A stretch of 64,000 nucleotides of DNA, from NCBI RefSeq assembly GCF_016864375.1, contig NZ_CP069354.1, positions 868,001 through 932,000 on the forward strand. The letters run 5' to 3'. Below are positions 57,235-64,000 of the stretch, piece by piece. Source of the stretch: Microvirga sp. VF16. Lineage in GTDB: Bacteria; Pseudomonadota; Alphaproteobacteria; Rhizobiales; Beijerinckiaceae. The notes below the pieces were generated by a model. The model worked only from the letters and a program-made list of their open reading frames with translations, did not search any database and was not told the DNA's origin. The translations under genes were made by a program, and so were the position numbers. Numbering within the stretch: position 1 is the stretch's first letter; each line of letters opens with the position of its first letter.

Positions 57235-58461
57235 TCATTTGCCGGTTGCAATCCGCTGCAGGAAGGATGCGGGCTGGAGCCTGTTTGCCGTGAGGAAGTC
57301 GAGATATCTCGATGCAGCTTCACTCCGGTGTCTGTCATAGGAATCCGGATCGAAATTGATCAGCTTCTTCAAGCTTGACCGCGTGAGCGGCGCGGTCAGA
57401 TCGGGCGCGGCGACGTGCGGAACCCCCGTATTCTCGCAGAGCTCTCGGGTTCGGGAATCGATCGTGACGGTCAAGCCCATGCGCTCGGCCTGAAGAGCCA
57501 GAGCTACGCCGTGATAACGGGATCCGATGGTGAAGTCATACCGGCGCAATGTGTCCATCCAAGCCGGAACGTCATAGAAGGAATGGACATAGTTCCTGCA
57601 CCACGCCTTGAATTCCTCGAAGGAATAATGAGGGACAGTGTGGTTGTGGATTTCCTTGAGCGCATGAGGATCGATATCGTCGAAAATGCCGCGAGACACC
57701 CTGATCATTTCGCCCATCGATTGGACCACGTATTGACCCGGATACATCGGATCCATCATCAGGCTGATCAGCTGATGTTCGATATCGCGGGTCTTCACCC
57801 ACGCCTGATGTCCCGCCGCGACAGAAATGGAGCGTGGTAACGCGATGTCCGACCAATGCTTGTGAATTTTCTTGCCGAGCCCCGACTCCTGGTTCGTGAA
57901 ATACGAGGGGCAGCCGCCGACAATGGAACCGTGGATGCCGAGCTTATCGAGCTGCGAAGTAGTGAACGCACCACGGGTATAGATGTTGGAGGTCGAGGAG
58001 GACGGGTTGGAGCGCGCAATGACCTGGGCCCATCGATAGGTCCCATCGGAGAGCTGGATGTCCTGATCGTAGCTGTCGGCCTGGGCTCCAAGTCCAATGG
58101 CGACGATCGGTAGTCCGGACCTCTCCAGGTTGTCTGCCATGTTGCCGTAATCCGTGTGACGGCCCAACTGATTGGCGCACGGAATGACGATGATATCCGC
58201 GTTTTCCTTCAGGGTCTCCGCCGAGGCGCTCCAGCCGAAGAACTTGACCGGATTGGAAATGTGACTGGCAATGGCATGGACAAATGCCAGATTGCCGTTG
58301 TTATGGCCGATGCCATTGTAAAGGTCCTCGAACGCTGCGTTGGAATAGAGTCCCAGAGACGGGTACTTCCACAGGATCGCCACTCGCAGCGGCTTGGCAG
58401 GCGGTGCCATCTTGGGGGTGGGTTGATCGAGCGCCCTATCCTTGATGATTTCGTCCAGCAT
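57235..58461 (-). CDS. Polysaccharide pyruvyl transferase family protein
   Basis: Protein of 408 residues. The family features are the N-terminal LRVAILWKYPSLGLYSNAAFEDLYNG, the NADIIVIPCANQLGRHTDYGNMADNL segment, the YFTNQESGLG loop and the C-terminal TIGSRYHGVALALQAERMG, which resembles the glycosyltransferase-B donor site. Such enzymes add pyruvate ketals to extracellular polysaccharide. The donor-site His-Gly sits in RYHGVAL. A second protein of this family lies at 59667. The cluster and strand suggest capsule or exopolysaccharide formation. Confidence 0.8.
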   Translation of the reverse strand: MLDEIIKDRALDQPTPKMAPPAKPLRVAILWKYPSLGLYSNAAFEDLYNGIGHNNGNLAFVHAIASHISNPVKFFGWSASAETLKENADIIVIPCANQLGRHTDYGNMADNLERSGLPIVAIGLGAQADSYDQDIQLSDGTYRWAQVIARSNPSSSTSNIYTRGAFTTSQLDKLGIHGSIVGGCPSYFTNQESGLGKKIHKHWSDIALPRSISVAAGHQAWVKTRDIEHQLISLMMDPMYPGQYVVQSMGEMIRVSRGIFDDIDPHALKEIHNHTVPHYSFEEFKAWCRNYVHSFYDVPAWMDTLRRYDFTIGSRYHGVALALQAERMGLTVTIDSRTRELCENTGVPHVAAPDLTAPLTRSSLKKLINFDPDSYDRHRSEAASRYLDFLTANRLQPASFLQRIATGK

Positions 58462-58496
58462 ATGAATTCCATTCTAAAATTGAATATTGCGTGCTT

Positions 58497-58522
58497 GTTT
58501 CGGAGCGATTGCATGCCGAAAC
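58497..58522. other. Stem-loop between galE and the downstream pyruvyltransferase gene
   Basis: GTTTCGG and CCGAAAC arms, perfect, with a twelve-base loop. It lies upstream of the gene starting at 58461. No T-run follows, so processing or an operator is as likely as termination. Confidence 0.4.
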
Positions 58523-58590
58523 CTAAAAGATTTTACGAAGCGATGGGGAAGATTTGGCTCGGAGGCACATTAGCCATCGTGCAATCCCGC

Positions 58591-59586
58591 TTAAGCAGCT
58601 TCCGCTCTGCGAAGTCTCAGGCTGCTTTCCCACGCCAATGCATGGCGGATGATCGCTTCGAGATCGTCGAGCTTGGGCGTCCAATTCAGGACTTCACGAA
58701 TTTGCGCCGGGCTTGCAATCAAAGTGGCGGGATCGCCAGGCCTCCGCGGAGAAAGGTTCACGGTAAAGTCGACACCCGATACCCGCTTGACGGCTTCAAT
58801 CACTTCGAGAACGGAGTATCCGCGACCATAGCCACAGTTGAGGATGGTGCTGTCGCCACCCTCATCGAGATAGTCGAGAGCAAGAGTATGGGCATGGGCC
58901 AGGTCCGAGACATGGATATAGTCTCGAAGGCACGTGCCGTCCGGCGTTGGGTAATCGGTTCCAAAGATGTCGAGGTGAGATCTCTCACCCAGAGCCGCTT
59001 GGGTCGCGACCTTGATCAGGTGCGTCGCCTGCCGCGTACTCTGCCCGCTCCGGCCTTGAGGATCGGCGCCGGCTACGTTGAAATACCGGAGGGCCACAAA
59101 GCGGAGAGGATGAGCGCGAGCCACATCCCGCAGCATCATCTCAGTCATGAGCTTCGATGTGCCATAAGGCGAGACCGGGTTGAGGGATGTCGTTTCCGAG
59201 ATCGGGCTCTCCCTGGCGTCCCCATAGACGGCAGCGGTCGAGGAGAAAAGAAACCGCTCAACGCCGTTCCGCACCGCTGCACTGATGAGCGCCCGCGATT
59301 TGACGGTATTATTGAGATAGTAGCCCAGCGGATCCGTGACGGATTCCGGAACCACGATCGATCCGGCGAAGTGAGCAATGGCCTTAACGCCATGCTTCTG
59401 AACGATATCCGCGACGAGGGATTCGTCACCCACATCGCCCTGGACGAGGGTTGCCGAAGGATGGACCATCCACTCGAAGCCGGTGCTGAGATCGTCCAGG
59501 ACGACGACGTCTCTTCCGGCATCGACTAACGCCAGAACCATATGGCTCCCGATATAGCCGGCACCACCCGTTACCAATACAGTCAT
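58591..59586 (-). CDS. galE: UDP-glucose 4-epimerase
   Basis: SDR-extended enzyme of 331 residues that interconverts UDP-glucose and UDP-galactose. NAD-binding VTGGAGYIGSH is at residues 5-15; catalytic Ser116/Thr117 (FSSTAAVYG), Tyr141 and Lys145 (SPYGTSK). The middle and C-terminal parts (PDGTCLRDYIHVSDLA, RPGDPATLIASP) are typical GalE sequence. In this cluster it would supply UDP-galactose for polysaccharide synthesis. It is separate from the sugar catabolism genes, so a Leloir role is less likely. Confidence 0.92.
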   Translation of the reverse strand: MTVLVTGGAGYIGSHMVLALVDAGRDVVVLDDLSTGFEWMVHPSATLVQGDVGDESLVADIVQKHGVKAIAHFAGSIVVPESVTDPLGYYLNNTVKSRALISAAVRNGVERFLFSSTAAVYGDARESPISETTSLNPVSPYGTSKLMTEMMLRDVARAHPLRFVALRYFNVAGADPQGRSGQSTRQATHLIKVATQAALGERSHLDIFGTDYPTPDGTCLRDYIHVSDLAHAHTLALDYLDEGGDSTILNCGYGRGYSVLEVIEAVKRVSGVDFTVNLSPRRPGDPATLIASPAQIREVLNWTPKLDDLEAIIRHALAWESSLRLRRAEAA

Positions 59587-59666
59587 GACTGATCCCCTGC
59601 TCTTGGTGATTAGTTGAGAAGAAATGGAAAGGGATGCCGTAGCTCGAACGGCACCCCATGAGACTA

Positions 59667-60854
59667 CTAGGCGGCCTGGAGCTGCCCGTATTCCGGCGGC
59701 CTCATCACAGGGAGCATCTTCGTATCCGCCCCGTTCTCAACGAGGAACTGATGCATTTCCCGGTATGTATGATGATAGGCGCGGTTGAACTTGTCGAAGA
59801 GTGACTGGTCCCAGTAGTCCTCGAGCTTGAACTCCTTGCCCGAGAACACGTCGAAACTCGGAATCTGATAGGTCTCGGCGAATTCGACCGTTCGGCTGTC
59901 ATAGGTAAAGTAGATCGACGGCACGCCATTCGCGAGCGCCATCAGGTTGCCGTGGAGCCGGTATCCAAGGACGAGATCCTTCTGCTGCACGAGATCCTCA
60001 TAGTCGGCGACCACGTCGGAATAGAACAGCCTCTCCCTGTGCAGCTTCTCCATGGCTTCGTCGAGATACCATTCGCTTACCTGCTTGTCCGCGCGCAAAG
60101 CCGCAATCGCCTCCTCCCGCTGCTCTGCGGTCCCAAGCACGATCTTCTTCTCCTCGACTTCCCCCTGCGCCATCAGCACCACATCAAATCGCGCCGCCAG
60201 GCTCTTCACGAGGTCCCGATGGAAGGTCAGATACTGCTTGATATCGCGGGCATAGGTGGACGACACCTCGCGGCGAACAGTAATGCCGGTGGTCCGGATG
60301 CTCTCGAGAGCCGGCAACTGAATGTTGAGATCGGGGTTGTTCCGGCGGAACGCGGTCGGGCAACCCACGATGCGGATATTCTTGATTCCAAGATCCCAGA
60401 GAACCTGCGCCGAATAGGCCCCACGCACGCCGATGGATGTCGTGGAATCGGCCATCATGCGAAGAACCGTCTTGGTCTCTTCCGAGAGCTCGATCTTGCC
60501 CTTGACCGGTGCCTGGGCGCCGATGCCCCAGGCGATGACCGGGATCTTGAGCTTCTTGAGAACGTCGATCGCCTGGTCCCAAACCATGTCCTTGTGCACA
60601 TAATTGGACCCGCGCAGAAACACGTAATCGTATTCGGCATTGATTCGATCGATCTGGGCGAGGTCGGGATTGGCAATCTCCAATGCGTCGAGCTTGTCGT
60701 AGTTCAGAAGCTTGAGCGAGGAGTCGAAGACGAACGCGTCTCCGATGTTGTGGTAGTGGTTGATGCTGCGTTGAATATCTTTGTGCTTATACCAACGGAC
60801 ATTGTCGTGGTTATAGACTTCGCCTGAGGGGCTGATGACCAGGATACGCTTCAT
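59667..60854 (-). CDS. Polysaccharide pyruvyl transferase family protein, second copy
   Basis: Protein of 395 residues. N-terminal RILVISPSGEVYNHDN, the middle segment YVFLRGSNYVHKDMVWDQAIDVLKKLKIPVIAWGIGAQAP, the GVRGAYSAQVLWDLGIKNIRIVGCPTAF segment and LVLGYRLHGNLMALANG (RLHGN donor site) are family features. The protein differs strongly from the one at 57235, so this is not a recent duplication. It lies between galE and the GT4 gene, on the same strand. Confidence 0.82.
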   Translation of the reverse strand: MKRILVISPSGEVYNHDNVRWYKHKDIQRSINHYHNIGDAFVFDSSLKLLNYDKLDALEIANPDLAQIDRINAEYDYVFLRGSNYVHKDMVWDQAIDVLKKLKIPVIAWGIGAQAPVKGKIELSEETKTVLRMMADSTTSIGVRGAYSAQVLWDLGIKNIRIVGCPTAFRRNNPDLNIQLPALESIRTTGITVRREVSSTYARDIKQYLTFHRDLVKSLAARFDVVLMAQGEVEEKKIVLGTAEQREEAIAALRADKQVSEWYLDEAMEKLHRERLFYSDVVADYEDLVQQKDLVLGYRLHGNLMALANGVPSIYFTYDSRTVEFAETYQIPSFDVFSGKEFKLEDYWDQSLFDKFNRAYHHTYREMHQFLVENGADTKMLPVMRPPEYGQLQAA

Positions 60855-60888
60855 CGAGATATCTCCAATTGTGTTTGTGCCAAGCCCG

Positions 60889-62196
60889 CTAGGCTGTCAG
60901 CGCAACAGCCGATGACGCTGTTGCCTTCTTCGTGGCAAGTTCCTGATAAAGTTCGAGATGCTGCCGAGCGCATTCCTCGTAAGTGATCGGCTGCCCGATG
61001 CCGGCGCGCAGGTTTTCCCAGAGTTTCGGAGTGGTCAGCGCCTCGGTCATGCGGTCGACGAGATCCTGGGACGAGCCGACACGGAAGTGCAGTCCGTTGA
61101 CACCATCGGTGATCTTTTCAGCCATCCCGCCGATATTGCTGCAGATCATGGGGCGGCCGTGAAAGAAGGATTCCTGGATCACGATCGGTGAATTCTCCCA
61201 CCAGATGGAGGGAATGATCGTCCAGTCGATCGAGCGCATCAGGCGCGGCATCTCGCTGTTCTGGTAGGACCCGTAGAAGCGAACGCGGGGGCCTGCACGC
61301 TCCACCAGTTTCCTGATCTTCTCCTGGAAAGGTTCCGGCTGCCGTTCCAGATTGCCGCCGAAAATCATCAGCTGGGCATCGTCCCCCCAGACAGAGTCCG
61401 GAATGCAGGTGACGGCGTCGAGAAGGATGTCGACGCCCTTGAACTGCGTGATCTGGCCGAAATAGCCGAACCGGGAGCGTCGTCCTGTCCGTTGGGGGAG
61501 GGGACGCGGCGCCGCCGGCTCGGCGATATCGAGACCATTTTCGATGACGATGAATCGCGAACGATCCAGGCCCCAGTCGACATAGCGGTCGACAAGGAAC
61601 TGACTGGGTGAGACGAAGTAATCGGCAACATCCAGCAGCCCGCGTATGAAATGTTCGCGGCGCAGGAAGCGGGCCGGAGAGATTTCCGGAAAGCAGGCGT
61701 TGCAGTCCGAGGGAGATGCCCGATGGCAGAGCTTGGTGCCGCCTGTCTTCACCATCTGACCGTGATGGTTGCAGATGGAAAGGAACTCATGGAACGTGAT
61801 CACGATCACGCAATCCGGCAAGGCCTGTCGAACGGCGTAGATCATCTCCAGGCCGAGGCCGATGAAGTGATGGAAGTGGACGACGTCAGGCTTCAGGTCT
61901 CTCAGGACGCGCAGGAAATCACGCTCGATTTCCTCGGTGTTCCGGTTCGAGATGAGAAAGTGATCATATTCGTCGGCGTGGTAAAGGAACTCGCCTTCCG
62001 TCTGCCGAAGGCTCATGAGAGCGGTTCCGCTGTGCCGCGCGACCGGGTGCCCGACGCGAGCGAAGAAGCGGGATTCGGCTCCACCTACCCGGTTGAGGCC
62101 CTTGTGCAGATTATAGGCAGCGATCTCGGCCCCTCCGAGAGAGAAGCTCGGATGACCGTGAGAGACGATGAGAATGCGGGGAGAATGTTTGGGCAT
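60889..62196 (-). CDS. Glycosyltransferase family 4
   Basis: GT-B enzyme of 435 residues. The N-terminal acceptor domain starts ILIVSHGHPSFSLGGAEIAAYNL; the donor domain starts near SRFGYFGQITQFKGVDILLDA and holds the retaining-enzyme motif ENSPIVIQESFFHGRP (E-x7-E). Cys-rich ICNHHGQMVKTGGTKLCHRASPSDCNACFPE may bind metal. It transfers a sugar from a nucleotide donor to a growing lipid-linked or polymer chain. It is seven bases from the next gene on the same strand. Confidence 0.88.
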   Translation of the reverse strand: MPKHSPRILIVSHGHPSFSLGGAEIAAYNLHKGLNRVGGAESRFFARVGHPVARHSGTALMSLRQTEGEFLYHADEYDHFLISNRNTEEIERDFLRVLRDLKPDVVHFHHFIGLGLEMIYAVRQALPDCVIVITFHEFLSICNHHGQMVKTGGTKLCHRASPSDCNACFPEISPARFLRREHFIRGLLDVADYFVSPSQFLVDRYVDWGLDRSRFIVIENGLDIAEPAAPRPLPQRTGRRSRFGYFGQITQFKGVDILLDAVTCIPDSVWGDDAQLMIFGGNLERQPEPFQEKIRKLVERAGPRVRFYGSYQNSEMPRLMRSIDWTIIPSIWWENSPIVIQESFFHGRPMICSNIGGMAEKITDGVNGLHFRVGSSQDLVDRMTEALTTPKLWENLRAGIGQPITYEECARQHLELYQELATKKATASSAVALTA

Positions 62197-62203
62197 GATT
62201 CCA

Positions 62204-64000
62204 CTACCTCATGTTGTTGATGAGGAGCGACCACTTCCGCTCGAAGCTCCAGCGGTCGATCTTCTGGGCCAGACGATGCATGGGAAGAGCCGACGCGCTG
62301 GCATCACTATCGGCTGAGATCATTTCGACATCCGGCAACCAGACGGCGGGCGTGCCTCCGAGCCTCATCTTGAGGCAGAGGTCGCGGCCCTTTTCACCGG
62401 CGCCCAGATAGGACCGCGTGAACCCGCCGGCAGACGCAATGGCTTCGCGTGAGACAATGCAGCATGCAAGCGAGCCTGCGATGACTTCGGCCGGTTGCGA
62501 TCCGCGCACGACATCGCGCGGGTATCCGATATACCGGTCGACAAGCTTCTGCTCTCCATTGTCGAGCCAAGTGCCCGCGAAGCGGATGGAATTGTCCTCG
62601 TAGAGGATCGTGGGGCTGACCAATGCTTTGCCGCCGCGATTGCGATAGGCCCTTTCCAGCGATGAAATCCAGCCCGCTTGGCGCGGCAGAACTCCTGCAG
62701 CAAGAAAGATCAGCGTTTCCACCCTCGTCGCCTGAATGGCAGCTTCAAAAGAATCGCAGGCATCCTGTACGCCTGTTGCGCCGATGACGCGAACTTTGAT
62801 GCCGTAGAAGCGCGAGAGCCGCTCTGCCTCCGGCGCAATATTGTCGAAGGATTCCACGGGAGCCGCGACGATGATCGGCATTTCCTTCGTCTCAGCATCC
62901 AGTGCGAGGAGCGACAATGTGACGGACACTTCCTCGGCATCCATACCCGCTCCGATGACCAGAGCCTTGCCGGCTTCCATGTCGTTGAAGTCGAAGTCAC
63001 GAATTTCCGTGATACCCGGTGCAGGCGAGGCCATGGCCTGCATCATCGGCCCGATATGGCGCTCAATGGCAGCTCCAGCTGCTGCAGTCCGTGGGTCGAG
63101 AGGCGAGATCAACCTCTCCAGGGAACGTCGGGACATGCCTCGAAGAGGTGTGAGAGGATAGAAGGCGATGGTGTCGCCGACAGCGAGCTCGAAATAGACG
63201 GGCGTCTCTGCCGAGGACGAAGGGCCGGGGACAAAGGCCAGAAAGCCGTGGTCATTACGGGCCGGCTCAAGGCGTCCGGCAAAAAGGCTGTTGTGCTGGA
63301 ATGCCGTCGACACGTCAGAGCGCGGCAGGCGGGTCCAGGTATCATCGATCCGCTGGCTGTTTGCACCGGCGCGCAACGTGAGGGAATCCACATGGCCCTC
63401 TGGGTCGAGCATCCAACCGGCGACCAGAATACCTCCGCCAGGAACCTCAGCGACCATATCCATGCCGATGCGAACCGGCACTTTGAGATCCGACACGGTG
63501 TCGCGACCGTCGAACCGCTCCCCGGCACGTCGCAGTATCTGCATCGTATCCGCGTTTGCGCTCGCGTGGATCAAACCATCCCGGATATGAGCGGGAACGT
63601 CGGTCGAGGACAGGAGAACGCGACGGTCATAGACATTAAGTGTCCGCCATCCGTCCCGTCCGCGAAAGAACATCTTCTTGAGCTTGCTTGGATCGAGAGT
63701 GGACTCGCCCGTGTCGAGCAGGCCTACGAAGCCCTTGCCTTGCTCTCCCAAGTCACTGCGAGGGACATAAGCCGACTTGAATTCTCCAGCCAGCAATCCG
63801 TCATCGGCCGCAAGGATGCGTACCGCATCGCAGGGCAGATCGGAGGCCCAGCCCTGCAGAAAGACTTGGCCCGTGTCGATTGAGCCGATAACCTCGATCC
63901 AGCCATCGGTAGGGCCTGCCGATGTCAGGACCGACAAGGCGGCATCCAAACGCTTCTGATTGGTTTTCCCGCCGATCAGGGCATGGACAATGCGATCAAG
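62204..64000 (-). CDS. Large protein with GT2-like C-terminal domain, 5' end outside the window
   Basis: At least 598 residues; the frame is open to the right edge, and the first internal start-like codon (TTG at 63949) has no support, so the N-terminus lies beyond 64000. The N-terminal and central parts show two similar beta-rich segments (QVFLQGWASDLP and ILVAGWMLDPEG), unknown in function. The C-terminal 250 residues look like a GT2 domain: AGVLPRQAGWISSLERAYRN, PTILYEDNSIRFAGTWLD and an ASAGGFTRSYLGAGEKGRDLCLKMRLGG stretch. Probably a polymer-building glycosyltransferase in the same operon as the GT4 gene. Confidence 0.7.
   Translation of the reverse strand, partial: LDRIVHALIGGKTNQKRLDAALSVLTSAGPTDGWIEVIGSIDTGQVFLQGWASDLPCDAVRILAADDGLLAGEFKSAYVPRSDLGEQGKGFVGLLDTGESTLDPSKLKKMFFRGRDGWRTLNVYDRRVLLSSTDVPAHIRDGLIHASANADTMQILRRAGERFDGRDTVSDLKVPVRIGMDMVAEVPGGGILVAGWMLDPEGHVDSLTLRAGANSQRIDDTWTRLPRSDVSTAFQHNSLFAGRLEPARNDHGFLAFVPGPSSSAETPVYFELAVGDTIAFYPLTPLRGMSRRSLERLISPLDPRTAAAGAAIERHIGPMMQAMASPAPGITEIRDFDFNDMEAGKALVIGAGMDAEEVSVTLSLLALDAETKEMPIIVAAPVESFDNIAPEAERLSRFYGIKVRVIGATGVQDACDSFEAAIQATRVETLIFLAAGVLPRQAGWISSLERAYRNRGGKALVSPTILYEDNSIRFAGTWLDNGEQKLVDRYIGYPRDVVRGSQPAEVIAGSLACCIVSREAIASAGGFTRSYLGAGEKGRDLCLKMRLGGTPAVWLPDVEMISADSDASASALPMHRLAQKIDRWSFERKWSLLINNMR

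Noticed and set aside
1..64000. tRNA, rRNA, CRISPR array, insertion sequence, integrase or prophage genes
   Set aside because: No transposase or integrase frame, no regularly spaced direct repeats and no tRNA-like cloverleaf was found by reading; a dedicated tRNA or IS search was not possible here.

Overview
The window reads as a GC-rich chromosomal (or large-replicon) segment of an alphaproteobacterium of the Hyphomicrobiales. A Methylobacteriaceae/Microvirga-like host is my best guess. The pointers are two DUF1236 proteins next to an ECF sigma/anti-sigma pair, GGAA(T/C)-type ECF promoters, a rhizobial style of sugar and polyol ABC operon, and the TIGR02587/TIGR02588 membrane pair. I found no rRNA, tRNA, CRISPR array, insertion sequence or phage gene. 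The genus is inference; the gene content is read from the sequence.

Layout, left to right. (1) 1-1255: the end of a minus-strand pair, a periplasmic ligand-binding protein followed by a membrane sensor cut by the window edge. (2) 1720-10223: polyol uptake and oxidation, with the ABC transporter smoEFGK, a GMC oxidoreductase, mannitol 2-dehydrogenase and a convergent xylitol/sorbitol-type dehydrogenase. (3) 10345-15916: a secreted subtilase with a long Gly/Asn/Ser stretch, two DUF1236 proteins around an ECF sigma factor and its anti-sigma, and a NarL-like regulator with a degenerate receiver. (4) 16012-23015: a GntR-controlled sugar-acid operon with a NitT/TauT-type transporter, an IlvD/Edd dehydratase, an RraA-like protein and an HpcH-type aldolase. 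(5) 23042-30809: quinate/shikimate catabolism, with 3-dehydroshikimate dehydratase, tandem GntR regulators, a TRAP transporter, a type II 3-dehydroquinate dehydratase and a quinate/shikimate dehydrogenase. (6) 30872-33844: a histidine kinase with two NarL-type response regulators. (7) 34191-38324: hydroxyproline catabolism under a GntR regulator.

(8) 38356-39951: a proline-rich small protein and the TIGR02588/TIGR02587 pair, function unknown. (9) 40102-55924: a large sugar region. Three cytoplasmic glycosidases (one GH2, two GH1-like) are followed by a 2-keto-3-deoxygalactonokinase, two enolase-superfamily enzymes, an IclR regulator fused to an SMP-30 lactonase, an ABC transporter, an SDR sugar 1-dehydrogenase and a DapA-family dehydratase/aldolase. 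Together these suggest import of a glycoside or sugar, hydrolysis, oxidation to a lactone, ring opening and dehydration to a 2-keto-3-deoxy acid. (10) 55952-64000: a minus-strand polysaccharide cluster with two pyruvyltransferase-family proteins, GalE, a GT4 glycosyltransferase and a large GT2-like protein that runs off the right edge.

The common theme is scavenging of plant-derived carbon: polyols, sugar acids, quinate/shikimate, hydroxyproline and glycosides. Each unit has its own transporter or regulator, and several have clear palindromic operators. The most unusual items are the IclR-SMP-30 fusion with a palindrome filling its own promoter spacer, stem-loops after all four substrate-binding genes that precede permease genes, a DapA-family enzyme with Gln in place of the catalytic Tyr, and a type II dehydroquinase lacking the conserved active-site His.
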